A stretch of DNA of 64,000 bases. It comes from Trichocoleus desertorum NBK24 (GTDB lineage Bacteria; Cyanobacteriota; Cyanobacteriia; FACHB-46). Under the pieces are notes generated by a model. It was not told the origin of the DNA, searched no databases, and saw only the letters and a list, made by a program, of their open reading frames with translations. Position 1 is the first letter of the stretch; each line of letters starts with the position of its first letter. Shown one piece after another: positions 1 to 8,432 of the stretch. The position numbers were made by a program, and so were the translations under genes. The stretch covers positions 1,769,628 to 1,833,627 of the forward strand of contig NZ_CP116619.1 of the NCBI RefSeq assembly GCF_030409055.1. Direction: 5' to 3'.

Positions 1-30
1 TAGTATTCGCTGCCGTTTTCCGTTCTCCAT

Positions 31-591
31 TTAATCTCTCACCTCACGAATGACGCGGCAAGGATTTCCCGCAGCCAGCACTCCCTCTGGAACGCTCTTC
101 GTCACTACACTACCTGCCCCAATGACTGAACCCGCACCAATCTGAACACCGGGAAGGATCAAGGCACCACCCCCCACCCAGACATCTGACCCGATTTCTA
201 TGGGCTTAGCCAGTTCTAGACCTGTACGGCGATCGCTTGCACTGAGGGGATGAGTCGCTGTGTAGATTTGCACCGCAGGCCCAAACATGACGTTGCTACC
301 AATCAGAACTTCGGCAACGTCTAAAACGACGCAGTTGAAATTAAAGAAAACTTTGCTGCCAAGCGTGATGTTGCTGCCATAGTCGCAGAAGAATGGTGGC
401 TCAATCCAAACCTCTTCCCCTGTGGTTTTGAACAGCTCTTGGATGATGCGGCGACGCTCTTCTGGTTCGTCATCGCGGGAATCATTCAGCGTCTTGATTA
501 ACAGGCGGGCACGACGGCGTTCATCGCAAAGCTGAGGATCAAGTGGGTCATAAAGCTCGCCGCCCAACATCTTTTCCTTTTCACTTTTCAT
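31..591 (-). CDS. Maltose/galactoside-type sugar O-acetyltransferase
   Basis: This 186-residue protein probably transfers acetyl from acetyl-CoA to a sugar hydroxyl in the cytoplasm. The first 55 residues match the short helical Mac domain of maltose and galactoside acetyltransferases (EKMLGGELYDPLDP). From about residue 70 onward it shows hexapeptide repeats of the left-handed beta-helix type, such as IGSDVWVGGGALILPGV and IGAGSVIGAGSVV. His114 in TATHPL fits the catalytic histidine of the LacA/NodL family, and the C-terminal GNPCRVIR is a family hallmark. Length is normal for the family. The acceptor sugar cannot be read from sequence. It stands alone, tail to tail with nothing visible at the left edge. 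Confidence 0.85.
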   Translation of the reverse strand: MKSEKEKMLGGELYDPLDPQLCDERRRARLLIKTLNDSRDDEPEERRRIIQELFKTTGEEVWIEPPFFCDYGSNITLGSKVFFNFNCVVLDVAEVLIGSNVMFGPAVQIYTATHPLSASDRRTGLELAKPIEIGSDVWVGGGALILPGVQIGAGSVIGAGSVVTKSVPEGVLAAGNPCRVIREVRD

Positions 592-703
592 CCATCCCTC
601 CTAGGCTAACAGCCAACACTTGTGCGAATCTTAGCCCCGATCTCAGAAGCGATCGCCTTTGTCCCGATTTATGGTTCAGCTAGGTGGATGAAGCGAGAGA
701 AGG

Positions 704-976
704 ATGTTGCTAATGGGCACACTGCAAGCATCTCCTCCCGCCACCTCCTCACAGGGCAAACCACCGATGCATAGAAAGTTTCAGACTAAAGGGCTGTTTC
801 GGACGAGAACACATAGCCCTGAAGGATTTGCCATCTTCGAGTTCGCAGCCTATCTCTTCCTAGTTGGCTTGATCGTCATGGCCTTGCCCATTTTTTTACA
901 ACCCTCTGCTGCCAGTGGTAGCGCCAATTACCGCAGTCGTGCAGTTCTGCCGCTGCGCTTAGAAATGGGGCGTTGA
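704..976 (+). CDS. Possible small membrane protein (weak ORF)
   Basis: This open frame lies between the acetyltransferase and the 3' end of the cry pseudogene and overlaps the latter by 49 bases on the opposite strand. It encodes one convincing hydrophobic segment around residues 42-66 ([20 protein letters not shown]) after a basic N-terminal stretch. A purine-rich AGAGAAGG lies just before an internal ATG at 713, which would be a better start than 704. No family is recognised. The last third is the complement of cry coding sequence, so a chance ORF remains possible. The rest of the 592-927 gap shows nothing else recognisable. Confidence 0.25.
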   Translation: MLLMGTLQASPPATSSQGKPPMHRKFQTKGLFRTRTHSPEGFAIFEFAAYLFLVGLIVMALPIFLQPSAASGSANYRSRAVLPLRLEMGR

Positions 977-1919
977 TGACTTGGAATAGCAGCGTTGTAG
1001 ATTTTCTCATTCGCTTCCGCCGACTTGAACAGATCCACCACCGGACGTGGATAATCCACGCCAATTCTGACATTGAAGCGCTGTTGTTCGACAGGTTGTA
1101 GTTTCCAAGGCTCATGTACTTTCGCAGCAGGAACATTCGCCAGCTCTGGGAGCCAATGCTTCACATATTCTCCCTGCGGGTCGTAATCTTTCGACTGCTT
1201 CAGGATGTTGAAAAAGCGGAAACCACGAGCATCATTGCCCACACCCGCCGTGTAGTTCCAGTTGCCCCAATTGCTGCACACATCGTAATCAATCAGCATT
1301 GACTCGAAATACTCCGCACCGATTCGCCAATCAATGCCCAAATTCTTCGTCAAGAAACTCGCGACATTCTGACGACCGCGATTCGACATAAATCCCGTTG
1401 CCGCCAGTTCTCGCATATTGGCATCCACCAGCGGGAAACCCGTTTGTCCTTGTCGCCATAACTCAAAGCGCTCCAGGTCTTCTTTCCAAGCGATCGCCAA
1501 CCCTTGCAAGCCAGAGCGATAGAACACGCGATCGCCATGCTTGGCACAGACAAACCGGAAATAATCGCGCCACAACAGCTCAAAAATCAGCCAATAAGTT
1601 GAATCATTCTTAATCCGCTTTGACTCATACTCCTGCACCTGCTCATAGATGTAGCGCGGTGACAAACAACCCAACGACAGCCAAGGCGAGAACTTCGAAG
1701 AATAGTCTGCCCCCAACATGCCATTGCGAGTATCTTTGTAAACCTTGAGGCGATCGCGCTGCCAGAAATACTCCTGTAGCCTTCCCAGCCCGGCCGTCTC
1801 GCCGCCTTTGAATTGCACCACCACCCGTTCATCCACCCCAGGCAGCTCCAAACCCAAATCTGCCAGTTGCGGCAACTCACCCACCTCTACATTGGGTAAG
1901 CAAGCCAACTTCTGAGGCT
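928..1919 (-). pseudogene. cry: Cryptochrome DASH, C-terminal piece (disrupted gene)
   Basis: This is the FAD-binding C-terminal part of a CRY-DASH family flavoprotein, beginning with [14 protein letters not shown]. The photolyase-type FAD domain is clear: [19 protein letters not shown]-like helices, [35 protein letters not shown], and a [18 protein letters not shown] stretch. CRY-DASH proteins are blue-light flavoproteins that repair pyrimidine dimers in single-stranded DNA or act in signalling. The piece is cut at its 5' side by the ISH3-like element; AGGCT at 1915-1919 is the left copy of the target duplication. The stop is TAA at 928-930. By itself it has lost its antenna-binding domain and start codon. 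Confidence 0.9.
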
Positions 1920-3156
1920 CAGTAGATCGCAAATTCTCTAGGAAAGGGGTAGGGTCAGGCTAAAAGCATTAGATCAAGCCATGACGACCTACCCATCTTC
2001 ATTATCTCCTGCTCCCGCTCTGACCGATGAAGGGACACTGGAAGCTGCCCTTGATTGTCTACTCGAGTCTGTTCCACTGAACATGGAAGGCGGATACACC
2101 CCCCAAGACCTATTCGAGATCCTGCTGCGGGCTGCCAGCCGAGGCGATAGCATCGAACACACGGCTCAACGCTTGCAAGGTACACCCAGTGGTAATGGTA
2201 TCCGCTATCACTTGGACAAGTTGGATGAGATGGCCACACTGGAGAGCCAACTCAATGCGGCTCTGCAAAGCCGAATTCCACCCAAGATTTGCAGAAGGCA
2301 GCATCGCATTGCCATCGATTTACACTTAATTCCCTACTACGGCAACCCAAGTGAGGTGGAGGCTCCCTACATCTACCGCTCTCAAGCTAAAGCTGGAACT
2401 ACCTCATTCTTCGCCTATGCCACAGTCTATGTTGTCTGTCGTCACAAACGTGTGACCCTAGGGATTCATGCAGTGCATCGTCAAGAAACCTTAGTGGCGA
2501 CCCTGACTTATTTGCTCGCAAGGTTGAGTCCGCTGCGAGTCCGAGTCAAACGGCTTTACCTGGACCGAGGGTTCTATAGTGTCCCTGTCATCCGTTGGCT
2601 GAAGGCATTGCAGATTCCCTTCCTGATGCCTGCGGTGATTCGGGGCAAAACTGGAGGAACCCGTCAACTGCTAAGGGGACGGCGCAGCTACCAGACACCC
2701 TACACCCTCAACAGTCCCCAGTATGGTTCGGTCAACTGTCAGATGCGGGTGATTTGTAACTATTACAAAGGGCTCAAGGGCAAGCATGGGATTCAATACA
2801 CTGTCTATGTGCTGCATCGGGTGAAGGTTGCCCTGCACCAGACCCATCGGCATTACAGAGACCGTTTTGGCATTGAAACCAGTTACAGGATCAAGAACCA
2901 GTGTCGCATCCGCACCACGAGTAAAAATCCTGTAACCCGCTTTCTGTTTGTCGCTCTAGCGTTTGTCCTAGTCAATCTTTGGGTGTATTTGCTGTGGTTC
3001 TTTATCAGTTGGACGCAACGAGGAGGACGAGTGGTTTACCGAGAACTGTTTGCCCTCAAGACAATGCTGGAATTCCTGTCCCAGGCAGTGGAGCGGCATT
3101 TTCCAGTCATCACAGCCATCTACTTACCCGCTCTGGAATGAATTTGCGATCTACTG
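1920..3156 (+). mobile_element. ISH3-like insertion sequence in cry
   Basis: The element is 1237 bp with perfect 17-bp terminal inverted repeats, CAGTAGATCGCAAATTC at 1920-1936 and its complement at 3140-3156. It is flanked by a 5-bp direct repeat AGGCT (1915-1919 and 3157-3161), read here as the target duplication. It holds a single transposase gene. Removing it with one AGGCT joins cry codons PKPQ and KLAC in frame. Intact ends, an intact transposase and an undecayed target suggest a recent insertion. Confidence 0.9.
1981..3141 (+). CDS. ISH3-family transposase
   Basis: This intact 386-residue DDE transposase fills almost the whole element and should act on the 17-bp inverted ends that flank it. 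Features typical of the ISH3 group are IAIDLHLIPYYG near residue 116, which carries the first acidic residue, LYLDRGFYSVPVI near residue 196 for the second, and RDRFGIETSYRIKNQCR near residue 299 for the final glutamate. A hydrophobic stretch (FLFVALAFVLVNLWVYLLWFF) follows, as is usual in this group. Family assignment is from remembered motifs; IS4-related alternatives are less likely. Confidence 0.8.
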   Translation: MTTYPSSLSPAPALTDEGTLEAALDCLLESVPLNMEGGYTPQDLFEILLRAASRGDSIEHTAQRLQGTPSGNGIRYHLDKLDEMATLESQLNAALQSRIPPKICRRQHRIAIDLHLIPYYGNPSEVEAPYIYRSQAKAGTTSFFAYATVYVVCRHKRVTLGIHAVHRQETLVATLTYLLARLSPLRVRVKRLYLDRGFYSVPVIRWLKALQIPFLMPAVIRGKTGGTRQLLRGRRSYQTPYTLNSPQYGSVNCQMRVICNYYKGLKGKHGIQYTVYVLHRVKVALHQTHRHYRDRFGIETSYRIKNQCRIRTTSKNPVTRFLFVALAFVLVNLWVYLLWFFISWTQRGGRVVYRELFALKTMLEFLSQAVERHFPVITAIYLPALE

Positions 3157-3411
3157 AGGCTTCGGAAATGCGGGAGCAACATTAGCGTACTTTTCTACCT
3201 GCTTGCGGAAATGGGTGAACAGTTCCGGTAGCTCAGCAATCTCAAACGGCAAATTATCGGGATGATAAAGCATCTGACCCCAAAAAGTCTTCAGCTCCAC
3301 CCCTAAAGGTCGTAGTGCAGTTTTCAAAGATTCTTCGATCGCGGTCTCCTCGGACGTAACCTCACCATGACAGTAAACTGCTGAGATTTGCAGTTGCTTG
3401 ATTAGTTCTGG
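3157..3411 (-). pseudogene. cry: Cryptochrome DASH, middle piece (disrupted gene)
   Basis: This 85-codon fragment carries the linker between the antenna domain and the FAD domain of CRY-DASH: LIKQLQISAVYCHGEVTSEE, then VELKTFWGQMLYHPDNLPFEIAELP. It is bounded on both sides by insertion sequences: AGTTCTGG at 3404-3411 belongs to the IS66 target duplication, AGGCT at 3157-3161 to the ISH3 duplication. The fragment has no stop codon or frameshift of its own, so it has not visibly decayed since the insertions. The ATG codon at about 3423 seen in this frame lies inside the IS66 end and is not a cry start. Confidence 0.9.
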
Positions 3412-4847
3412 GTAATTGCTCAACTAGGTTGACCTAAGCACGCCTTTGGTAGAAGATGATAAACTTTTGCCATGAAGGAACTGCCCCCTCTCGCTGGACT
3501 GAGTCACGCAGAAAAGGATGCCCTGATTCAAGGGCTGTGGCAGGAGTTGCAAACGTTGCGCTCAGAGGTCGAAAAGCTGAAGCAAAAACGGGTCAAGAAA
3601 ACCTCCCGTAATTCAAGTTTGCCTCCTTCTCAGGGCTTCAAGCCAAATCAGAGGAGGGCTCAGTCCCCTGCCCTCAATGGTGAGGAAACGGGAAGTCACC
3701 GTAACGGTGGGCGAGAATTGAGCCAACAACCGGATCAAGTCGTCGTTGCCCAAGCCAAGAGTTGTCCCCACTGTGGGGTCGAAGTGGAGCTATCAACACA
3801 ACGCTTGAGCGGGACTTACGAACGCATTGAATTGCCGCCGATGACTCCTCACATCACCCGGGTTGAACGTTACGGCGGGACTTGCCAGTGTTGTCAGCAG
3901 GCGTATGAAGCGCCTGTTCCAGTCGGTTTGGAGCCAGGGTCTCCCTTTGGCACCAGTGTCGTGAGTTTAGTGACCTATCTCCGTTACAGCCATGCCATCA
4001 GCTATCAACGGCTGAGCCAGCTGATGAGTGAGCTTTACGGTCTCAGCCTGTCCGAAGGAGCGATTGCCAATCTCCTGCAACGGGTGCGCTCTCAGCTAGA
4101 AAACCCGGTGGCCAAGATTGTCGAACGTTTACGCAGTGCTCGTCTCGTCGGCAGTGATGAGACGGGGGCACGAGTGAAGGGGACCAACCAGTGGGAATGG
4201 GTGTTTCAGAACGACCAGGTGTGTTTGCACGTGATTCGTCCCAGTCGTGGCAAAACGGTCATTGATACCGTGATGGCGGGGCATCAACCACAGGTTTGGG
4301 TGTCTGATTTATTCAGTGCCCAGACCGCCCATCCGGCGCACGACTGGCAAGTGTGTCTAGCCCATCAACTGCGCGATTGTCAGTATGCCATGGATGCGGG
4401 TGATGAGTTGTTTGCGCCCCGGATGAAATGGCTGCTCCTCAAAGCCATTGCCCTGCAACGGCGACGACACACCCTGGCTGCCTCAACCGTTCAGCAGTAT
4501 TGCTCTCGATTTCGCGGCTTACTGCGGGAGATCTTGAATCTGCAACCCAAATCGCTCGAGGGACAGCGGTTGCTCAAACGCTATCAGAAGATTCGGGCTC
4601 ATCTGTTGCTGTTTTTGACGGATGAGACAATTCCGTCAACCAATAATGCCAGTGAGCAGGCGTTGCGCTGGAGCGTCGTCTTTCGCAAGGTGACGAACGG
4701 ATTCCGCTCGGACTGGGGAGCGGAGCTATTCGCTCAGGTGCGATCGCTTGTCAACACTGCGAAGCGTCAGGGCATTGCTGCCTTTGATGCCATTTCCCGT
4801 GCCCTTACCTCACAGCAGACAGATTGGCTACTGGGTTGAGCAATTAC
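3412..4847 (+). mobile_element. IS66-like insertion sequence in cry
   Basis: The element is 1436 bp. Its ends share the 13-bp inverted repeat GTAATTGCTCAAC (3412-3424 and, reversed, 4835-4847). It is flanked by the 8-bp direct repeat AGTTCTGG (3404-3411 and 4848-4855); 8 bp is the usual IS66 duplication. Only one gene is present, the large transposase, with no TnpA or TnpB accessory genes, as in the ISBst12-like subgroup. Precise removal rejoins cry at VVIPEL-IKQL in frame. Confidence 0.9.
3472..4839 (+). CDS. IS66-family transposase (TnpC type)
   Basis: This 455-residue transposase opens with a leucine-zipper-like coiled coil (LWQELQTLRSEVEKLKQ), followed by a basic SRNSSLPPSQG linker typical of IS66. 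A zinc-finger segment comes next, with CPHCGVEV near residue 98 and CQCCQQAY near residue 137. The DDE core contains LVGSDETGARVKGTNQWEWVF and ends in PSTNNASEQALRWSVVFRKVTNGFRS, where the terminal catalytic glutamate sits in NNxSEQ. It is intact and oriented opposite to the cry gene it interrupts. No tnpB-like gene accompanies it. Confidence 0.9.
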   Translation: MKELPPLAGLSHAEKDALIQGLWQELQTLRSEVEKLKQKRVKKTSRNSSLPPSQGFKPNQRRAQSPALNGEETGSHRNGGRELSQQPDQVVVAQAKSCPHCGVEVELSTQRLSGTYERIELPPMTPHITRVERYGGTCQCCQQAYEAPVPVGLEPGSPFGTSVVSLVTYLRYSHAISYQRLSQLMSELYGLSLSEGAIANLLQRVRSQLENPVAKIVERLRSARLVGSDETGARVKGTNQWEWVFQNDQVCLHVIRPSRGKTVIDTVMAGHQPQVWVSDLFSAQTAHPAHDWQVCLAHQLRDCQYAMDAGDELFAPRMKWLLLKAIALQRRRHTLAASTVQQYCSRFRGLLREILNLQPKSLEGQRLLKRYQKIRAHLLLFLTDETIPSTNNASEQALRWSVVFRKVTNGFRSDWGAELFAQVRSLVNTAKRQGIAAFDAISRALTSQQTDWLLG

Positions 4848-5131
4848 AGTTCTGGAATGACCACCTCAGGCAACCCCTGCTGGATGATCAAATCACTGCC
4901 GAGCAATCGCAAGCTTTCCCGAAAATCTGCGATCGCCTCCAGCAAAAACTGCGCCCGAAACGCCCCCGTCTTCGAAAAACCCAACGAGGTCTGACCAAAC
5001 TGCCGAGAATCAAAACAGTAAAAAGGAACCACCTCAGCCTCAGCCTGCAGTACTTCATGTAGAGGCTCATGGTCATGGAGTCGCAAATCATTGCGAAACC
5101 AAATCAAAATCCGCTTTTCAGCCACAATCAA
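4848..5131 (-). pseudogene. cry: Cryptochrome DASH, N-terminal piece (disrupted gene)
   Basis: This is the N-terminal Rossmann-like antenna domain of a CRY-DASH protein, with the characteristic RILIWFRNDLRLHDHEPL near residue 7, VVPFYCFDSRQFG, KTGAFRAQFLLEAIADFR and LLGSDLIIQQG. The frame opens at TTG (5131) or GTG (5125); an in-frame TGA lies just upstream, so no ATG start is available. It is truncated at VVIPEL by the IS66-like element. Together with the pieces at 3411-3162 and 1919-928 it forms a 1518-nt frame (505 codons plus stop), a normal length for CRY-DASH. Confidence 0.9.
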
Positions 5132-5175
5132 TCTGCCAGTTCAATCTAAATTGAGAAGCAAGCGTTACCTCTGTA

Positions 5176-5232
5176 GGGGGTCTGGGGGACGCAGCCGTCC
5201 CTCAGCGGGGGTTTGGGGGCAGGTGCCCCCAA
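5176..5232 (+). repeat. Dispersed double-hairpin repeat, copy 1
   Basis: This roughly 57-bp G-rich unit contains two short palindromes, GGGACGCAGCCGTCCC and GGGGGCAGGTGCCCCC, joined by TCAGCGGGGGTTTG. Near-identical copies occur at 21016-21073 and, inverted, at 36432-36489. It lies between cry and asnS. It resembles a REP-type intergenic element; any function is unknown. Confidence 0.85.
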
Positions 5233-5254
5233 GGCTCGGATTTAGCCCCAAAAA

Positions 5255-6649
5255 CTAAAAATCAGCACTTAAAGGCGCACGTGGAAACGGAATCACATCG
5301 CGAATATTCGTCATCCCCGTCATAAACTGCACCAACCGCTCAAACCCTAGACCAAAGCCTGCGTGCGGCACAGTGCCATAACGACGCAAATCCAAATACC
5401 ACCAATAAATCTCTGGGTCTAACCCCTGCGCTTGAATCCGCCGCTCCAGCACATCCAGACGTTCTTCCCGCTGCGAACCGCCAATAATCTCCCCAATTTT
5501 GGGCGCGAGAATATCCATTGCCCGCACCGTCTTCTCATCATCACTCAAGCGCATGTAGAACGCCTTAATCTGCGTCGGGTAATCCGTCAGAATTACAGGC
5601 TTCTTGAACACCTCTTCCGCCAAGTAGCGCTCATGCTCCGACTGCAAATCTAGACCCCACTCCACAGGGTACTCAAACCTGCGATCGCATTTTTCCAGAA
5701 GGGCGATCGCATCCGTGTAAGTCAACCGCTCAAACTGGTTATTGATAATGTTATCCGCCGTCGCCAGTACCGTGTCATCAATTCGCTGATTGAAAAACTC
5801 CATATCTTCCGGACAACGCTCCAGCACCGTTTTGAAAATGTGCTTCAGGAACGCTTCCGCCAAATCCATGTCGCCCTCTAGATCACAGAAAGCCATCTCT
5901 GGCTCTACCATCCAGAACTCAGCCAAGTGACGGGAGGTATTAGAGTTTTCAGCCCGAAACGTCGGCCCAAACGTATAGACATTGCTAAAGGCCATTGCCA
6001 TAATTTCGGCTTCAAGCTGCCCACTCACCGTTAAGTAAGCAGGTCTCCCGAAAAAGTCTTGGCTGTAATCAATTTCCTTAGCATCTGTGAGTGGCACCTG
6101 CTTCAGATTCAGGTTCGTGACGGCAAACATTTCCCCTGCCCCTTCGCAGTCACTAGCCGTGATCACAGGGGTATGCACCCACAAAAAGCCGCGCTCTTGG
6201 AAGAATTCGTGAATTGCAGCAGCACAAGCATTTCGTACCCGAAACACAGCTCCTAGAGTGTTCGTGCGAGGACGCAGGTGACCAATGGTACGGAGAAACT
6301 CAAACGAATGCCGCTTTTTTTGTAGAGGAAAGCTTTCTGGATCGGCTCCTCCGTAAACTGTTGCCGATTGGGCTTGCAGCTCAATTCGCTGTCCCTTGCC
6401 CTGAGAAGGAACTAAAACTCCAGAAATCTCTATCGAGGCACCCGTGTTGGCCTGCTTCAGCACTTCCGCATAGTTGGGCAAGTCTTGGTTCAGCACCGTT
6501 TGTAAGCTGGCTAGAGAAGAGCCATCGTTGACTTCTACGAAGGCAAAGCCCTTTAACTCTCGCTTGGTTCTCACCCAACCTTGAACGGCGATCGCTTCAT
6601 TGGGTTCACCACTGCGCAATACTTCTGCAATCCGTCGTGTCGCTATCAT
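5255..6649 (-). CDS. asnS: Asparaginyl-tRNA synthetase
   Basis: This class IIb aminoacyl-tRNA synthetase charges tRNA-Asn with asparagine in the cytoplasm. The N-terminal OB-fold anticodon-binding domain is seen in [25 protein letters not shown]. The catalytic domain has motif 2 at [24 protein letters not shown] and motif 3 at [27 protein letters not shown]; the ending PFPR fits AsnRS and lysyl/aspartyl relatives. At 464 residues it has the usual length. The ATG at 6649 is followed directly by a typical AsnRS N-terminus. It is a single gene upstream of the interrupted cry gene, separated by a hairpin repeat. Confidence 0.96.
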   Translation of the reverse strand: MIATRRIAEVLRSGEPNEAIAVQGWVRTKRELKGFAFVEVNDGSSLASLQTVLNQDLPNYAEVLKQANTGASIEISGVLVPSQGKGQRIELQAQSATVYGGADPESFPLQKKRHSFEFLRTIGHLRPRTNTLGAVFRVRNACAAAIHEFFQERGFLWVHTPVITASDCEGAGEMFAVTNLNLKQVPLTDAKEIDYSQDFFGRPAYLTVSGQLEAEIMAMAFSNVYTFGPTFRAENSNTSRHLAEFWMVEPEMAFCDLEGDMDLAEAFLKHIFKTVLERCPEDMEFFNQRIDDTVLATADNIINNQFERLTYTDAIALLEKCDRRFEYPVEWGLDLQSEHERYLAEEVFKKPVILTDYPTQIKAFYMRLSDDEKTVRAMDILAPKIGEIIGGSQREERLDVLERRIQAQGLDPEIYWWYLDLRRYGTVPHAGFGLGFERLVQFMTGMTNIRDVIPFPRAPLSADF

Positions 6650-6671
6650 CGTTAAACACTAAAATCGGGGG

Positions 6672-7097
6672 CTAATTCGTACAGGACTTCAAAATCCAGC
6701 CTACAACAACGCCCAAACCCCCAAAACGCACTGCTTGCCAGAACACATCCTTGAGGCTGTTCCAGGAAAGTAACCGACTTTCTAGCGCTACTTCCAAAGC
6801 ATCTAACTGCTGCCGAATTTGCTTGAGTTCTGCTTGGAGTTCTTGGCGCACTTCCTGCGATCGCGTCCGTCGCAAGTCACGCTGCACCTGGTCTAAGCGC
6901 TGTCGCAGATCGTTTTGACGGGATTGGTCGTCCTGAATTTGAGTGTAACGCTCTTTGAGGGATTGCAGCGATCGCTCTAGTTCTTGTACTTCCTGCTCAA
7001 ACTCTTGCTCGAAAGCTGCTGAAGCATCTGGGGTATGAAGAAGCTCTGCATCCGGTTCTTGTGGAGAAGGTGATGATGATTCTGGCGGTAGCTTCAT
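6672..7097 (-). CDS. Coiled-coil protein with C-terminal membrane anchor
   Basis: No family is recognised. The 141-residue product starts with a proline- and serine-rich stretch, then has a long highly charged alpha-helical region, residues about 28-105, with heptad-like Leu/Glu/Gln/Arg spacing (EQEVQELERSLQSLKERY, LRQRLDQVQRDLRRTRSQ). It ends with a single hydrophobic segment, FGGLGVVVGWILKSC, that could tail-anchor it in a membrane. It lies 22 bp upstream of asnS on the same strand and may be co-transcribed with it. A scaffolding or membrane-associated role is only a guess. Confidence 0.7.
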   Translation of the reverse strand: MKLPPESSSPSPQEPDAELLHTPDASAAFEQEFEQEVQELERSLQSLKERYTQIQDDQSRQNDLRQRLDQVQRDLRRTRSQEVRQELQAELKQIRQQLDALEVALESRLLSWNSLKDVFWQAVRFGGLGVVVGWILKSCTN

Positions 7098-7157
7098 GAC
7101 AACAATAGTAAAGTAGGGTTAGATGCCAACCCAGCTCACACGCCTTTAGGACTGTTT

Positions 7158-7517
7158 ATGCCGGATGCAACCTCCAAACCAGCCGCGATCGCTCAAGGTC
7201 TCACGGCCCCTCAGACCGCACGTCTGCAAGAATTTAGTACCCTCGAACTGGCTCAAGCTCTAGCAGCCCGTTTGACTTTAACAGATATGGACTGGCATCG
7301 GCTAAAGTCTAACCGGAAAGTGCGTGCTAGCGAACAAGCCGCTGCCGCTTTAGTTTTTCTGCTCAAAGATCAACCGGAGGAAGCTTTAGCCCGTTTCCGC
7401 CAAGCCACTGGATGGCTAGACCGTTCTGTATCAGCGCCTCCGTGCCCGACGCATGGTCATCGCCAAGCCAACACCTCAGCCAGCTCTGCTCCCGAAGTTG
7501 AAGCCGCTGAACGCTGA
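7158..7517 (+). CDS. Conserved cyanobacterial protein, DUF6439-like
   Basis: This 119-residue soluble protein has a conserved-looking core from residue 24 to 94, including STLELAQALAARLTLTDMDWHRLKSNR, ASEQAAAALVFLLKDQPEEAL and QATGWLDRSVSAPPCPTHG. It resembles a short cyanobacterial family I associate, from memory, with DUF6439; this needs a profile search. The helical LKDQPEEALARFRQA part looks like half a TPR. It is divergent from the coiled-coil gene at 6672-7097, with a 60-bp shared upstream region. Function unknown. Confidence 0.7.
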   Translation: MPDATSKPAAIAQGLTAPQTARLQEFSTLELAQALAARLTLTDMDWHRLKSNRKVRASEQAAAALVFLLKDQPEEALARFRQATGWLDRSVSAPPCPTHGHRQANTSASSAPEVEAAER

Positions 7518-7547
7518 AACACTTAGAAACAGATCAACCAGAGTATT

Positions 7548-7844
7548 TCAGCTCTGCTCTACTTCTGCATCTTGACTGGGATCAAGCTTCCGTTCTGGCA
7601 ACGTTAATTGAATCGCGTTTGAGCGACGGGGTTCAGTTTCTACAATCGCTGTGGTCGTCGCCGCAGTTGTGCCTTTCACAATGGCCCCAGATCCAGAAAA
7701 TGCTTCAGCCACTGGATGGTAGATCAAGGTCAAGAGGCAGGAGCATCCAGCTAACAAAAACAAATCTAGATTTTTCGAACGAAGTAAACAATTTTGCGAT
7801 CGCTTCACAGTTTTAACCATATTTTTCAACGAGAATCCTGACAC
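7548..7844 (-). CDS. Hypothetical small membrane or exported protein
   Basis: This 98-residue product is not recognised. It has a basic N-terminus (KNMVKTVKRSQNCLLRSKN) and a hydrophobic segment at about residues 27-48 (LDLFLLAGCSCLLTLIYHPVAEAF) that could be an uncleaved anchor, a signal peptide cut after AEA, or a lipobox around GCSC. The rest is Thr/Ala-rich and acidic at the end. It lies convergent to the preceding gene. The reading frame is not overlapped by a better candidate, but without homologues it is moderately uncertain. Confidence 0.45.
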   Translation of the reverse strand: MSGFSLKNMVKTVKRSQNCLLRSKNLDLFLLAGCSCLLTLIYHPVAEAFSGSGAIVKGTTAATTTAIVETEPRRSNAIQLTLPERKLDPSQDAEVEQS

Positions 7845-7982
7845 AAGTGACTGAGTTTCAGGTAAACGAGTGCCTGAGCATTCAAAAATAGTAGCCCACG
7901 TTACCGCATATGCTACCTAAAACCAGCCTGCCTCCAATAGAGTGCCCCAAACCGAGAGGTTAAATATAAAAGCCTCAATTTA

Positions 7983-8432
7983 CTAGCGGACTAGAGGCAA
8001 CCTGAAGCGATTGTTAACCTCTTTGCACAGCCTCAACTCAGTCCCAGCCGCATTCCACTGCACCCGGTCAAACACTTGGTAAAGAATATATAGGCCACGA
8101 CCGCATTCTTTTTCGTTGTGGGGTAAGTGTTCCGAACAGCCAGAACTACAAGAAACAGGTGGTGCAAACCCTGAGCCTTGGTCAGAAATGACCCACCAAT
8201 ACTGATTTTCTACCACTGAAAAACGAACTAAGACCGTTTTACTGGGGTCTAGTTTGTTGCCATGCTTCGCCGCATTCACCAATGCTTCTTGCAATCCTAA
8301 CCGAATCTCTGACTGCCACTGAGCTGGAACTTCTGCAAGCAGTAAATCCAGAACTGGGTAGAGATAGAGGGTAGAAGCAAAGCTAACAGTGCCCCAATTA
8401 CGCCCTACAGGCCGAAGTGAAACCGCAATCAC
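7983..8432 (-). CDS. RsbW-type anti-sigma/serine kinase
   Basis: This 149-residue protein is a stand-alone GHKL ATPase of the HATPase_c_2 group, to which the anti-sigma factor and serine kinases RsbW and SpoIIAB belong. The N-box is EALVNAAKHGN, the G1 box DQGSGFAPP and the G2 box GRGLYILYQVFDRVQWN. Such proteins bind a sigma factor or phosphorylate an STAS-domain antagonist. No sigma factor, STAS or PP2C gene lies beside it, so its partner is unknown. A CSSGCSEH insertion sits between the G1 and G2 boxes. It appears monocistronic. Confidence 0.85.
   Translation of the reverse strand: MIAVSLRPVGRNWGTVSFASTLYLYPVLDLLLAEVPAQWQSEIRLGLQEALVNAAKHGNKLDPSKTVLVRFSVVENQYWWVISDQGSGFAPPVSCSSGCSEHLPHNEKECGRGLYILYQVFDRVQWNAAGTELRLCKEVNNRFRLPLVR

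Noticed and set aside
4748-5062. 104-codon plus-strand ORF across the IS66 end and cry
   Set aside because: It spans the insertion junction and is antisense to cry; a by-product of the insertion.
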